Shown here in pieces: positions 8,598-17,467 of a stretch of 64,000 nt of DNA. The notes beneath the pieces were generated by a model. The model did no database searches. It was not told the origin of the DNA and saw only the letters and a list, made by a program, of their open reading frames with translations. Made by a program: the position numbers and the translations under genes. Source of the DNA: Clostridiales bacterium (GTDB taxonomy: Bacteria; Bacillota; Clostridia; Lachnospirales; Lachnospiraceae); contig DUNO01000049.1 in assembly GCA_012839295.1 (NCBI GenBank), positions 62,001-126,000 of the forward strand, given 5' to 3'. Within the stretch, counting starts at the first letter, position 1; each line of letters begins with the position of its first letter.

Positions 8598-8896
8598 CAA
8601 TATTGAAAATGTACGTTATTCGTAAAAAGTCATAGATATTTCATATTTTATTTATATTATGATTTGCCCCGACAAAGTCTTTCTATAACTAACGCGGTGA
8701 ATGCGGGCGCATCTATATGCATCTGGCGCAGACCGGGCCATTTATTAATCAATGCAAATTATAACATATTTTACATAAGACCGAAACTTAGAAATTAATT
8801 AAATTTTAACCCAATAAAATAATATAATTCTTATTTGGGTGCTATTACAGTTACTATTAATTTTGTAGATAACAGAATCGCCTGAGGTGCAAACAC

Positions 8897-8940
8897 AAAG
8901 CGCCAGAAACTGCTCCTTCCCGGAGCTGTTCTGACGCTTT
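8897..8940 (-). terminator. Terminator of the nucleoside transporter operon
   Basis: Arms 8897-8915 and 8922-8940 (AAAGCG.CAGAA.. with ..GTTCTG.CGCTTT) form a long imperfect stem 80 bases after the last transporter gene. The T-run is weak on both sides, so it may work as a bidirectional block or stabilising 3' hairpin. Confidence 0.6.
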
Positions 8941-9022
8941 CATTTATGGCAGAGGAACCAGCTTATCTGCTCCTCTTGTTTTGCAGCATTTTAGATGATA
9001 TGGATAATGCGGGTCCCAACGC

Positions 9023-9988
9023 TTATCTCCTGCCCTTATCATAGGGAATGCCTTCCGCCTTCGGTGCCCTTGACTTCTGCGAGGTAAAGATAAGGACGAT
9101 CATGGTAGCCACGTAGGGGAGCATCTTGAAGTAGGTCTGGTTCAGGTTCAGGTTGTGCAGGAATGGGATCAATGCCACCGAATAAGCCAGGATCCTTAAA
9201 AATGCGAAGAACAAGGCCGCAAACATAATCCTGACCGGCTTCCACTGTCCGAAAATCATGACCGCCAGTGCCAGGAAACCAAAGCCGGCCACACCGGTAT
9301 GCCCATTCGCATTTCCATCCATTACACCGACCGCATAGAAGAAGCCGCCGATACCGCCAAGGAAGCCGGATAAAGCAACACCGGCATGCCTCATAACGTA
9401 AACATTGATGCCGACGGAATCCGCCGCCTGTGGATGCTCACCGCAGGCACGGAGCCTTAAACCGAACTTTGTCTTGTAAAAAATAATTGCCGCAAGAATT
9501 AAGAATAAAAACCCAATGTAAACCGTCAAATAGGTTTTCCTGAAGAACAGATCACCCAGTACCGGGATGCTGCTGAGCCCCGGAACCTTCTGGATATAAA
9601 AATTAACATCCGTAGTGATACCATCGCTGTTGAATTTCATCTTGGAAAAAAGCAGTACGATGGCAGGAACCAGCATATTCAAGGCTGTTCCCGTAATGGT
9701 CTGGTCAGCCTTCATATTAACCGCTGCAAAGGATAACAGCATGGAGAAAATGATACCGGCAATTGCTGACACCAGCATTCCAACCAGCAGGATCATCTGG
9801 GGACCCATACCTGTTCGCTGGATACCATATACGGTCAGGCATCCGAAGAATGCACCAAATAACATAATACCTTCCAGGCCAATATTGATAACGCCGCTCC
9901 GCTCACTGAACATACCACCCAGGGCCACTAAAAGCAGGGGGACAGCTACCGGAAGCATATTCTGTACCAAATAATAAATTGTATCCAT
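9023..9988 (-). CDS. nupQ: BMP-type nucleoside ABC transporter, permease 2
   Basis: 321 residues, about nine hydrophobic segments, of the ribose/nucleoside permease family (BPD_transp_2). Family signs are SERSGVINIGLEGIMLFGAF near the N-terminus, KTKFGLRLRACGEHPQAADS in the cytoplasmic loop that meets the ATPase, and GFGFLALAVMIFGQWKP toward the end. It is the equivalent of NupQ/YufQ of the Bacillus subtilis guanosine importer. It follows the other permease by three bases and is last in the operon, ahead of the hairpin at 8897-8940. The symbol is by analogy; the nucleoside imported may differ. Confidence 0.85.
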   Translation of the reverse strand: MDTIYYLVQNMLPVAVPLLLVALGGMFSERSGVINIGLEGIMLFGAFFGCLTVYGIQRTGMGPQMILLVGMLVSAIAGIIFSMLLSFAAVNMKADQTITGTALNMLVPAIVLLFSKMKFNSDGITTDVNFYIQKVPGLSSIPVLGDLFFRKTYLTVYIGFLFLILAAIIFYKTKFGLRLRACGEHPQAADSVGINVYVMRHAGVALSGFLGGIGGFFYAVGVMDGNANGHTGVAGFGFLALAVMIFGQWKPVRIMFAALFFAFLRILAYSVALIPFLHNLNLNQTYFKMLPYVATMIVLIFTSQKSRAPKAEGIPYDKGRR

Positions 9989-9991
9989 GGA

Positions 9992-11158
9992 TTACGCCTC
10001 CTTCCTATCCTGCTGCCCATCATTTCCGGGATTGCCTGATGCCTCTTTCGCCAGCCGCCTCTTTTTAATCATTCTGGCTACATTGGAGTTCATCAGCATT
10101 GCAAAAGCCGAGAAATAGATGATAATCGCAATTACCACATCAATGATTTCCGGTTTATAGCCATATAAGCTGCTGACAACCGTCCCGCCCCTTTGGATAT
10201 GGGAGATGAAAAGAGCGGAGAAGATGATGCCGATGGGATTTGAGCTGCCAAGCAGTGCAACCGCAATACCATTGAAGCCATTTGCAGCTATGACATTAAT
10301 CGGCTCATAGGTCATACTGCTTCCGATAATTGTGGAGGGTGCCAGAATGGCAAAGGCACCGCCAAGGCCGGAGAACCCGCCGGCAATCAGCATGGTAAGC
10401 ATGGTATTGCGCTTATCATTCATACCTGCATATTTGCTGGCATACCTGTTATAGCCCGTTGCCCTAAGCTCATAGCCAAAGGTTGTCTTATTTAATACGA
10501 TGTATAGAATAACGGCCAATGCGATCGCAATGATAATCGCAACATTAACGTTTGAACCTGTAACTCCAAGGGACGGGATCTGTGCTGAAACAGGCAAATA
10601 TGATGTTCTTGTTTTTCCCGAGTCATATATGACCGCATTGCCCTGGATCCACATGTCCACCAGATACATTCCGATATAGTTAAACATAATGGAGGTGATT
10701 ACCTCGTTAACGTTTGCCAGGGCTTTGCATATGCCAGGAATGAAGCCCCAGATCATACCACCCACCATACCGGCGAGAACACATGCAATCCAATGGATTC
10801 CCGGGGGTAGCTTCCACATGAAGCCCACATACAATGCAAAAAACATGCCCATGGTATATTGTCCTGACGCCCCTATGTTAAACAGCCCCATCTTAAAGGC
10901 AAAGCCCACGGAGAGACCGGTCATCAGGATCGGTGTAGCATAATAGAACACGTCGCCAAGGCGCCTTAGCCCGCCAAAGAGCATTGTGGTAAAGCCATAC
11001 CAGGAATTCTCCGGCTTTGCCACGATCATTACTATAAAACCGAAGATTAACCCCAGGGCTATGGCCAGTAACGCCGCGGTAAAGGTAGAGACAGCCTTGC
11101 TCTTTGTAATTCCAGTTATCATATCCTTGAATTTGGGAGAAGCTTGATTATTCTGCAT
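9992..11158 (-). CDS. nupP: BMP-type nucleoside ABC transporter, permease 1
   Basis: 388 residues with about ten membrane segments. It has the larger-permease signatures FNIGASGQYTMG, NEVITSIMFNYIG, TFGYELRATGYNRYASKYAG (ATPase-contact loop) and NGFNGIAVALLG. It matches the NupP/YufP partner of the nucleoside transporter. The N-terminal cytoplasmic extension is basic. The start overlaps the end of the ATPase gene by 11 bases, so translation is probably coupled. With the neighbouring permease it should form a heterodimeric channel. Confidence 0.86.
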   Translation of the reverse strand: MQNNQASPKFKDMITGITKSKAVSTFTAALLAIALGLIFGFIVMIVAKPENSWYGFTTMLFGGLRRLGDVFYYATPILMTGLSVGFAFKMGLFNIGASGQYTMGMFFALYVGFMWKLPPGIHWIACVLAGMVGGMIWGFIPGICKALANVNEVITSIMFNYIGMYLVDMWIQGNAVIYDSGKTRTSYLPVSAQIPSLGVTGSNVNVAIIIAIALAVILYIVLNKTTFGYELRATGYNRYASKYAGMNDKRNTMLTMLIAGGFSGLGGAFAILAPSTIIGSSMTYEPINVIAANGFNGIAVALLGSSNPIGIIFSALFISHIQRGGTVVSSLYGYKPEIIDVVIAIIIYFSAFAMLMNSNVARMIKKRRLAKEASGNPGNDGQQDRKEA

Positions 11159-12695
11159 AAGAATTCTCCTTTTCCATATTTCGTTTTGCGCCTGACATGT
11201 ACAGACCCAGTTCCTGAACCGTGATTTCCTTCGGATTCAGCTCTCCGACAATCTCACCTTCATACATCACCAGAATCCGGTCACTTACCTCCATAATCTC
11301 ATCCAGCTCCAGGGACATGAGCAGCACTGCCTTGCCGGCATCACGGGTAGCAACCAATTGCTTGTGGATGAATTCAATCGCACCCACATCCAGCCCACGT
11401 GTCGGCTGGACTGCGATCAGCAGCTTATGCTCCTTATCAATTTCACGTGCGATGATGGCTTTTTGCTGGTTGCCGCCTGACATACCCCGGGCAATTGTAA
11501 TCGCCCCCTGGCTACTGCGGATATCATATTCCTTAATCAGACGCTCTGCATAGGATCTGACTGCCGGCCTCTTAATAAACCCGCCCCGCTGGAACTCAGG
11601 CTGATGGTATCGCTGGAGCACCAGGTTGTCCTCCAGGGAATAATCCAGTACCAGGCCGTGCTTATGGCGGTCCTCCGGGATATGGCTCATACCGGATTTG
11701 GTGCGCTGGCGGATCGGCGCCTTTGTGATGTTCTTTCCGCAAAGGGTAACCTTTCCCCTGCTCATCTTCTCCAAGCCGGTGATGGCGGAAATAAGCTCCG
11801 ACTGCCCGTTGCCCTCAATTCCTGCAAGACATACAATTTCGCCTGCCCTTACCTCAAAGGAGATATCCTTTACTGCATCCTTTTTGCTTATCTTTGAAGG
11901 TACCGTTACATTGCTGACCTGGAGCACCACCTCCCCAAGCTTCTCCTCCTGCTTCTCAACGACAAAGTTGACATCCCTGCCGACCATCATCCGGGAAAGC
12001 TCTTCCTTTGTAGTATTCTTTATTTCAACAGTACCGATGCACTTACCTTTACGGAGAACCGTACATCGATCGGCAACCGACATGATCTCGTTTAACTTAT
12101 GGGTGATAAATAATATGGACTTTCCTTCCTTTGCAAAATTCCTCATAATATCCATCAGCTCATCAATTTCCTGCGGTGTCAAGACTGCCGTGGGCTCATC
12201 AAAAATAAGAATATCATTCTCCCGATATAGCATCTTCAAAATCTCAACACGCTGCTGCATACCAACTGAAATCTTTTCTACAATTGCATCCGGATCCACA
12301 TGGAGTCCGTATTGCTTGCTCAGTTCCATCACCTTTTCCCTGGCTTCCTTCTTCTGCAGGAAGCCAGCTTTGTTTGGCTCCACGCCTAAGATGATATTTT
12401 CCAGGACAGTAAATATTTCAACTAATTTAAAATGCTGGTGGACCATACCGATGCCAAGGTTATTGGCATCCTTCGGGTTACTTACCCTGACTACCTCGCC
12501 GTTTTTCTTTATCTCACCCTTTTCCGCCTGGTGCAGGCCAAAAAGGACACTCATCAGGGTGGACTTTCCTGCCCCGTTTTCTCCAAGGAGTGCATGGATT
12601 TCACCCTTTTTTAATTGGAGGGTGATATCATCATTTGCAATAATACCTGGAAATTCTTTTGTTATGTGAAGCATTTCAATAATATAATTTTCCAT
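11148..12695 (-). CDS. nupO: BMP-type nucleoside ABC transporter, ATP-binding protein
   Basis: About 515 residues, two ABC domains in one chain as in sugar/nucleoside importers. The first domain has Walker A GENGAGKST, signature SVGMQQRVEIL and Walker B ILIFDEPTAVL. The second has the degenerate GIEGNGQSEL, MSGGNQQKAIIAREI and LLIAVQPTRGLDVGA, so only the first site is fully canonical, the usual state in this family. The frame is open 45 codons further upstream to an ATG at 12830, but that stretch contains a complete intrinsic terminator (12781-12810) and no ribosome site. The ATG at 12695, opening MENYIIEMLHITKEFPG and preceded by GTGAGG, is therefore chosen and agrees with the family's usual start. 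Confidence 0.9.
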   Translation of the reverse strand: MENYIIEMLHITKEFPGIIANDDITLQLKKGEIHALLGENGAGKSTLMSVLFGLHQAEKGEIKKNGEVVRVSNPKDANNLGIGMVHQHFKLVEIFTVLENIILGVEPNKAGFLQKKEAREKVMELSKQYGLHVDPDAIVEKISVGMQQRVEILKMLYRENDILIFDEPTAVLTPQEIDELMDIMRNFAKEGKSILFITHKLNEIMSVADRCTVLRKGKCIGTVEIKNTTKEELSRMMVGRDVNFVVEKQEEKLGEVVLQVSNVTVPSKISKKDAVKDISFEVRAGEIVCLAGIEGNGQSELISAITGLEKMSRGKVTLCGKNITKAPIRQRTKSGMSHIPEDRHKHGLVLDYSLEDNLVLQRYHQPEFQRGGFIKRPAVRSYAERLIKEYDIRSSQGAITIARGMSGGNQQKAIIAREIDKEHKLLIAVQPTRGLDVGAIEFIHKQLVATRDAGKAVLLMSLELDEIMEVSDRILVMYEGEIVGELNPKEITVQELGLYMSGAKRNMEKENSYAE

Positions 12696-12780
12696 GTTTA
12701 CCTCACTGTAATCCTCATAGTTAATAGAGTATGCCTCCTGTCCGGAGGGACTTTCTATGGGAGCCTTTTGCCCCTGTCCA

Positions 12781-12810
12781 TTAAAAGAGGCTGCTGCTAA
12801 TGCAGCAGCC
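12781..12810 (-). terminator. Intercistronic terminator after the binding-protein gene
   Basis: Perfect stem GGCTGCTGC / GCAGCAGCC (12802-12810 with 12789-12797), loop ATTA, followed on the reverse strand by TCTTTT. It lies between the lipoprotein gene and the ATPase gene and would let the lipoprotein be made in excess. Confidence 0.85.
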
Positions 12811-12831
12811 CGATTTAATATCTTATTCATG

Positions 12832-12859
12832 ACAAGTGGATCAGTCTGATCCGGCTTGT
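12832..12859. terminator. Second hairpin after the binding-protein gene
   Basis: ACAAG..GGATCA / TGATCC..CTTGT forms a stem interrupted by a small mismatch. It stands about 50 bases behind the lipoprotein stop and 20 bases before the other terminator. A T-run is present only on the plus strand, so on the transcribed strand it is more likely a 3' stabilising hairpin. Confidence 0.5.
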
Positions 12860-12911
12860 TTTAAAAGATCCTAAGCCACTTTACAATTGTTCATCACTTA
12901 CTTACCTAATA

Positions 12912-14048
12912 CTATCTTACTGTTACAGCAACCTTTTTCAGGTTAAGGCCTGTAGTAAGCTCTTCTGCAGTAGCGATACCATTCGGATCTGCTACCTCAA
13001 GAGTACGTTTCAGATCTATGGAGCCGCTAGCCAAGGTAGCATAAACCTCGTCATACGCTGCCTTATCAAAGGAATTGAAACGGTCAAAGGCATTTGCTTT
13101 CTCATCCCCAATAACAACGGTAGGAAGTCCTACACCATTATTGGAAGCGTCGAAATAAGTTGTTTTTCCAGCATAGGTATCCCAGCTGTTTGTGTTATAG
13201 ATTGACTCAAGTACTGCCTGTACGGATGCACCAAGTCCCTTCGTTGCAGAGGTGATAACCGTAGTGCTGTCATACCTTTGGTCAACGTCTACGCCGATTA
13301 CCTTTGCATCTGCTTCATTAGCTGCTGACATAACACTCTTACCTACAGAACCGCCGCAGGCGAAAATAACCTGTGTGCCCTCCTGATACATGGTCTTAGC
13401 CATAGCCTTATTGGTATCAGTTTCAGCAAAGTCGCCTGTATAGTGGTAGGTTACCGTTATTGCTCCATCCGCAAGCCCGAGTTCTGTTGCAGCAGCCTCA
13501 ACGCCCTGAAGATAACCATAACCAAAGGCCTGTACCGCCGGAACTGCCATACCGCCCATGAAACCAAGCTTTGTATAGCCATCCTTTACAGCTGCATAGC
13601 CGGCCAGATAACCGGACTGCTCTTCTGCATACATGATGCTGGCAACATTAGACTTTGTCTCATATACATAATCAGCCGTATGTGGCGCACCGTCCAGAAG
13701 AATGAACTTCACCTCAGGATACTTGGTCTGTGCCGTATAAACTGGAACCTCGAACAGGTAACCAGGTGTTACGATAACCTTTGCTCCTGCCGTAACCGCA
13801 TTGTCAATTGCTGCAAGATAACCTGTATCAGATGTATCTTCCGGTTTGATGTACTGATAATCTTTGATTTTGTTTGCCTTACAGAAGGCCTCGACACCCT
13901 CCCAGGAGCCCTGGTTAAAGGACTTGTCATCAATGTTACCCTTGTCTGTGATAAGTGCGATTTGGAATGAGGTGTTTTTGGTGCCACAACCGGTTAACAT
14001 CATACATGCCAGTGCCACCGTTAAAACTAATGCAATAATTTTCTTCAT
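12912..14048 (-). CDS. nupN: BMP family nucleoside-binding lipoprotein
   Basis: 378 residues. An N-terminal lipoprotein signal ends in LTGC, so the mature protein is attached to the outer face of the membrane by its cysteine. The BMP (PnrA/Med-like) fold is shown by ALITDKGNIDDKSFNQGSWEG, FILLDGAPHTADY, EEQSGYLAGYAA, LGFMGGMAVPAVQAFGYGY and VIFACGGSVGKSV. DKGxIDDKSFN is the ligand-binding opening loop of purine-nucleoside-binding members. First gene of the importer operon. AGGGAGG precedes the ATG, and a promoter with a palindrome at its start point lies upstream. The signal peptide plus BMP domain make the role firm; the exact nucleoside is not determined. Confidence 0.9.
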   Translation of the reverse strand: MKKIIALVLTVALACMMLTGCGTKNTSFQIALITDKGNIDDKSFNQGSWEGVEAFCKANKIKDYQYIKPEDTSDTGYLAAIDNAVTAGAKVIVTPGYLFEVPVYTAQTKYPEVKFILLDGAPHTADYVYETKSNVASIMYAEEQSGYLAGYAAVKDGYTKLGFMGGMAVPAVQAFGYGYLQGVEAAATELGLADGAITVTYHYTGDFAETDTNKAMAKTMYQEGTQVIFACGGSVGKSVMSAANEADAKVIGVDVDQRYDSTTVITSATKGLGASVQAVLESIYNTNSWDTYAGKTTYFDASNNGVGLPTVVIGDEKANAFDRFNSFDKAAYDEVYATLASGSIDLKRTLEVADPNGIATAEELTTGLNLKKVAVTVR

Positions 14049-14070
14049 GTGAAATCCTCCCTTTGATATT

Positions 14071-14119
14071 ACGGCATCTGCCGTTAAATAAATTATAGCA
14101 TTTTAAATGAAATTTTCAA
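14071..14119 (-). promoter_or_regulatory. Promoter and palindromic operator of the nucleoside importer
   Basis: TTGAAA (14114-14119) and TATAAT (14092-14097) are 16 bp apart on the reverse strand. A palindrome ACGGCA-TC-TGCCGT (14071-14084) covers about the first 15 transcribed bases, the classic place for a repressor site. Confidence 0.65.
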
Positions 14120-14189
14120 TAAAAATAGTTAAACTTTCCATAATTGTTTCAGACATTTTTGAATAGTTTGATTTTTTTAATTAATATTC

Positions 14190-15224
14190 CTAACCAACGG
14201 TCACTTTATTCTTTCCGGCACGTTTACTAAGGTACATAATTTCATCTGCCTTCTTTATTGCCTCGTCCAGGGATAAGGCTTCATCCTGTTTAATGAACAC
14301 GCCGAAGCTGGCTGTAATGTTAAGGGAAATACCTTCATTGGTAATGATACAGTTTTCTATTTCCTTGCGGATTAATTCGATTCTTTGCAGCACCTTCTCC
14401 CTGTCCGTAAAGTTACATAAAAATAAAATAATTTCATCACCGCCATACCTGGCTACGATATCGTTGACGCGGGTAGCTTTCTTTATGATCCCTGCTATTT
14501 CTTTTAAAACCAAATCTCCCATCGGGTGGCCATAGGTGTCATTGATCTTCTTAAAATTATCAATATCCATCATAACGATGCTGTAATCCATGCCGGCCAG
14601 ATCGGAAATCTGTTTTAAGGATTCAAAGAAATACCGTTTGTTAAAAATATCGGTGAGCCCGTCACGATTGGCATTGTCCGAGATTTCCTTATATAAGAAA
14701 TTATTCTCGATTGCAACTCCGATATGGTTTCCAATCAATGTCAGGAAGGCGGCATGCTCCTTCGTAAAATAATTGACCTCGCTATGCTGGATCAGGATAA
14801 ATGCAATCTGCCTGTTATCCACTTTTACCGGTACTCCCAGGCAGGAGTGGGTTCCTTTCCCCTTAGAATGTCCAAAATTAATCGGGGCTTTGCTGTTGAG
14901 TATGAATTCTTCCTCATGGTGGTCCATGATCAGCCTTTTCTCTACCTCAACTACCTCCTCCGCTGCTTTGGAGGATGCCTCAAAATACTCATCCTTCATC
15001 TTAATATAGATGGTGGAATGCTTGGCTCCAAATACTCCGATCAGCATATCGTTAATTAAAGGAAACAGATTTGGGTCTTTGATATATTGGTTTATATATT
15101 TACTTATCTCCAAGAGATTCGTAAGCATATCCAATTTCTTTTCCAATTGTGTGACCTGCTGTGACAGACTATGTATCGTCTTTTCTGTGAACAACTGATA
15201 TTTCTCAAATTGCTCAGAATTCAT
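14190..15224 (-). CDS. Diguanylate cyclase with GAF domain (GGDEI variant)
   Basis: About 344 residues, soluble. Residues 1-40 contain a heptad-like helix (SLSQQVTQLEKKLDMLTNLLE) suited to dimerisation. A GAF-type sensor follows up to about residue 180 (HSCLGVPVKVDNRQIAFILIQ, EHAAFLTLIGNHIGVAIEN). The C-terminal GGDEF domain has DGLTDIFNKRYF, MMDIDNFKKINDTYGHPMGD, and the active-site loop ARYGGDEI, with Ile replacing the usual Phe. The product-inhibition site RVND stands exactly five residues before the loop, so feedback by c-di-GMP is likely. The ATG at 15224 has AAGGAG eight bases upstream; the ATG six codons earlier overlaps that site. It should make c-di-GMP in response to a ligand of the GAF domain. 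Confidence 0.9.
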   Translation of the reverse strand: MNSEQFEKYQLFTEKTIHSLSQQVTQLEKKLDMLTNLLEISKYINQYIKDPNLFPLINDMLIGVFGAKHSTIYIKMKDEYFEASSKAAEEVVEVEKRLIMDHHEEEFILNSKAPINFGHSKGKGTHSCLGVPVKVDNRQIAFILIQHSEVNYFTKEHAAFLTLIGNHIGVAIENNFLYKEISDNANRDGLTDIFNKRYFFESLKQISDLAGMDYSIVMMDIDNFKKINDTYGHPMGDLVLKEIAGIIKKATRVNDIVARYGGDEIILFLCNFTDREKVLQRIELIRKEIENCIITNEGISLNITASFGVFIKQDEALSLDEAIKKADEIMYLSKRAGKNKVTVG

Positions 15225-15734
15225 ACTGCTCTCTCCTTCCATATAATAAGCCGCGCTAATAAAAGCCAGGCCTGCTGGCTTACATTAATAGGCATTTATA
15301 TAACAAGTGCGCCGTCAGGCAGCTCCACTTGTCAAGAAAAAATCATCCCCAACCATATTCCAATAATTAGTATTGTTCCCTACTAATACTCCCTTAGTGT
15401 ATCATCTCTCATCCTTTTTTTCTACTATTATTTAGTAAATTAGTCCTTTTTTTATTTTAATTATTCGACAAATATTTCCTGATTTCTGATTATACAATTT
15501 TTCCCTGTTTCCAGGAGCAAAATCCACCTCTTGCCGGCCGCCTTATGGCAAAGCCCATGGCTCCACCAGGGCCGGCATTCCCTTTGGATACACAGAGAGG
15601 ATGCTGTAAAAAGAAGCTCCGGCACCGTATATTGCAAATCATCTCTGATCCCTGCAATATATGGCATCCCCCTTCTATTCCACAGCACCCTCAAGGTGGC
15701 CATACTCCAAATTTATTTAATTAGCTATTTTTAC
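15225..15734. other. Intergenic region with hairpins
   Basis: No credible gene. On the reverse strand, 40 bases before the cyclase, AGCCAG/CTGGCT (15264-15280) is followed by TTTATT and resembles a terminator or attenuator. Just upstream ACAAGTG/CACTTGT (15303-15332) encloses a second small stem. ATATTGCA/TGCAATAT (15629-15636, 15653-15660) lies about 75 bases behind glnK and may end that transcript. The rest is AT-rich. Confidence 0.5.
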
Positions 15735-16103
15735 TTAATATACTGTTTCCTCGTGATAAATTGCGTCTTCCCCTGCCTGGCCTGTTCTAATCCGGACTGT
15801 ATCCATAAGATCATATACAAATATTTTTCCATCCCCATGCTTTCCGGTTAAGGCTGCCTGGCGGATTGCCTTTACTGTCCTGTCAACCCAGGCTTGTGAA
15901 GGAACTACGATCTCAAACTTAATCTTTGGCAGCATATTAACATCTACCTTCGTTCCCCTTACCACACCGGTATAGCCCTTCTGGACGCCGCAGCCCATCA
16001 CCTGGGATACTGTCATTCCATGCACATCAATGTCATTGAGCGCCGCCTTCACATCCTCATACTTCTCTTCCCGTACAATTGCTTCTACTTTAATCATAGC
16101 CAT
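15735..16103 (-). CDS. glnK: P-II family nitrogen regulatory protein, GlnK type
   Basis: 122 residues with the P-II fold: MIKVEAIVREEKYEDVKAAL, T-loop region GYTGVVRGTKVDVNMLPKIK, and C-terminal GDGKIFVYDLMDTVRIRTGQ, which carries the ATP/2-oxoglutarate contacts. The T-loop tyrosine that is uridylylated in proteobacteria (RGAEY) is replaced by valine (RGTKV), so control should be by ligand binding alone. It follows amtB by 21 bases and has AAGGAG before the ATG. In such pairs GlnK sits on the AmtB trimer and closes the ammonium channel when nitrogen is plentiful. Confidence 0.92.
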   Translation of the reverse strand: MAMIKVEAIVREEKYEDVKAALNDIDVHGMTVSQVMGCGVQKGYTGVVRGTKVDVNMLPKIKFEIVVPSQAWVDRTVKAIRQAALTGKHGDGKIFVYDLMDTVRIRTGQAGEDAIYHEETVY

Positions 16104-16124
16104 CGTCTCCTTTTAATTTAGTGG

Positions 16125-17366
16125 TTAGTCCAAGCCGTTAAATGCCGGATATGCATTCTCCCCGTGCTGTGAGAGATCGAGGCCGATCTTCTCCTCCTCT
16201 GTTGTTACCCTCAGAGGTATAAATAATTTTACCAGGAAGGCACAGACCGCCGTACCAACTGCAGCGACTACAACCGTAATAAGGATACTGGCTACCTGGG
16301 CAAGGAATAAACGGTAATCTCCGAATATCAAGCCGTCCCATCTGGCTACACTGTTGATGGAGGTCTGGGTGAATACGCCTGTCATCAGGGCTCCCCACAT
16401 GCCGCCGATACCATGGCACCCGAAAGCATCCAATGCATCGTCATAGCCAAAGCGCTTTTTCACCACTGACATGGCAAAGTAACAAATCGGGCTTACAGTG
16501 ATACCGATAATAATTGCTGCCCAGATGGGAACAAAGCCTGCTGCCGGCGTAATTGCAACCAAGCCTAATACTGCTCCTGTTACGGCTCCAACAACGGTTG
16601 GCTTACCTTCCTTCATAAAATCAATTGCCATCCAGGACAGCATCGCAAAGGCTGCCGACGTATTGGTGGTCATAAAGGCCTGAACTGCCAAACCATTTGC
16701 CGCAAGGGCACTTCCTGCATTAAACCCGAACCATCCGAACCAAAGGATTGCACCGCCTAAAATAATGAAGGGAATGTTATGGGTACGGTAAGAAACCTGC
16801 TTATAGCCCTGCCTGCTGCCGAGGATAATAGATAATACCAGGCCGCTGACACCTGAGCTGATATGAACAACCGTACCGCCGGCAAAGTCTACGGAACCAA
16901 GCACGGCTCCAAGCAGGCCGTCCGTACCCCAAACCATATGTGCCATTGGGTAATAAACAATGATTGACCATAATGCGATAAAAATGAATAATGCCTTAAA
17001 ATTCATACGTCCTGCCACGGAACCGGTAATGATGGCAGGCGTGATAATCGCAAACATCATCTGGAACATTGCAAAGGCCAGATGCGGAATGGTCTCCGAG
17101 TAAGGACCTGCCTCAGCTCCCACACCATTTAAACCAAAGAGCTTCAAGTTTCCTATAATACCGCTGATATTGCCGCCGAAGCTTAAGGAATATCCAATCA
17201 GTACCCATAATGCAGACGCCAGACCCATAATAAACAGGGATGACATCATCGTATTAAGTACATTCTTTCTCCTCTCCAGACCACCGTAAAAAAAAGCCAG
17301 GCCCGGTGTCATAAAAAATACAAGCGCTGAACAAATCAGTATAAAAGCAATATCTCCTGAATTCAT
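16125..17366 (-). CDS. amtB: Ammonium transporter AmtB
   Basis: About 413 residues with eleven membrane segments. Amt signatures present: FYGGLERRKNVLNTMM, FAMFQMMFAIITPAII, the twin histidines of the pore in MAHMVWG and FGCHGIGG, FGWFGFNAGSALAANG and GGTVVHISSGVSGL. The C-terminal tail (EEEKIGLDLSQHGENAYP) matches the cytoplasmic element that GlnK touches. The frame extends 20 codons further upstream, but AGGAGG eight bases before the ATG at 17366 fixes the start. No separate signal peptide is expected. It is first in the amtB-glnK operon, whose 375-base leader has two intrinsic terminators, so expression is most likely set by attenuation. Confidence 0.93.
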   Translation of the reverse strand: MNSGDIAFILICSALVFFMTPGLAFFYGGLERRKNVLNTMMSSLFIMGLASALWVLIGYSLSFGGNISGIIGNLKLFGLNGVGAEAGPYSETIPHLAFAMFQMMFAIITPAIITGSVAGRMNFKALFIFIALWSIIVYYPMAHMVWGTDGLLGAVLGSVDFAGGTVVHISSGVSGLVLSIILGSRQGYKQVSYRTHNIPFIILGGAILWFGWFGFNAGSALAANGLAVQAFMTTNTSAAFAMLSWMAIDFMKEGKPTVVGAVTGAVLGLVAITPAAGFVPIWAAIIIGITVSPICYFAMSVVKKRFGYDDALDAFGCHGIGGMWGALMTGVFTQTSINSVARWDGLIFGDYRLFLAQVASILITVVVAAVGTAVCAFLVKLFIPLRVTTEEEKIGLDLSQHGENAYPAFNGLD

Positions 17367-17426
17367 AATCCCATCCTCCTGAATAATCAATATTTTTTTG
17401 ATGAAATGACATCCAAAGGAAATCAC

Positions 17427-17467
17427 AAAAAAGGTGCCTGCGGATATACGTCTATATCCCAGACACC
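17427..17467 (-). terminator. Promoter-distal attenuator terminator in the amtB leader
   Basis: Long stem (17433-17467) opening GGTGTCTG.GGATAT and closing ATATCC..CAGGCACC, with a six-base loop, followed by six T on the reverse strand. It stands only about 60 bases before the amtB start and would stop transcription unless relieved. Confidence 0.85.

Larger units (their letters stand above)
8445..9022. other. Intergenic region between DUF5685 operon and nucleoside transporter operon
   Basis: No gene is visible. The piece next to 8444 contains two direct copies of GTTACAGTATA (8472-8482 and 8490-8500), 18 bp apart, which read TATACT on the reverse strand and so could hold the DUF5685 promoter. 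A long hairpin lies at 8562-8597, and the transporter terminator at 8897-8940. The part 8610-8880 is AT-rich without a recognisable signal. Confidence 0.6.

Noticed and set aside
15461-15851. Overlapping frames on both strands behind glnK
   Set aside because: They overlap each other and the hairpin at 15629-15660, and lack ribosome sites and family features.
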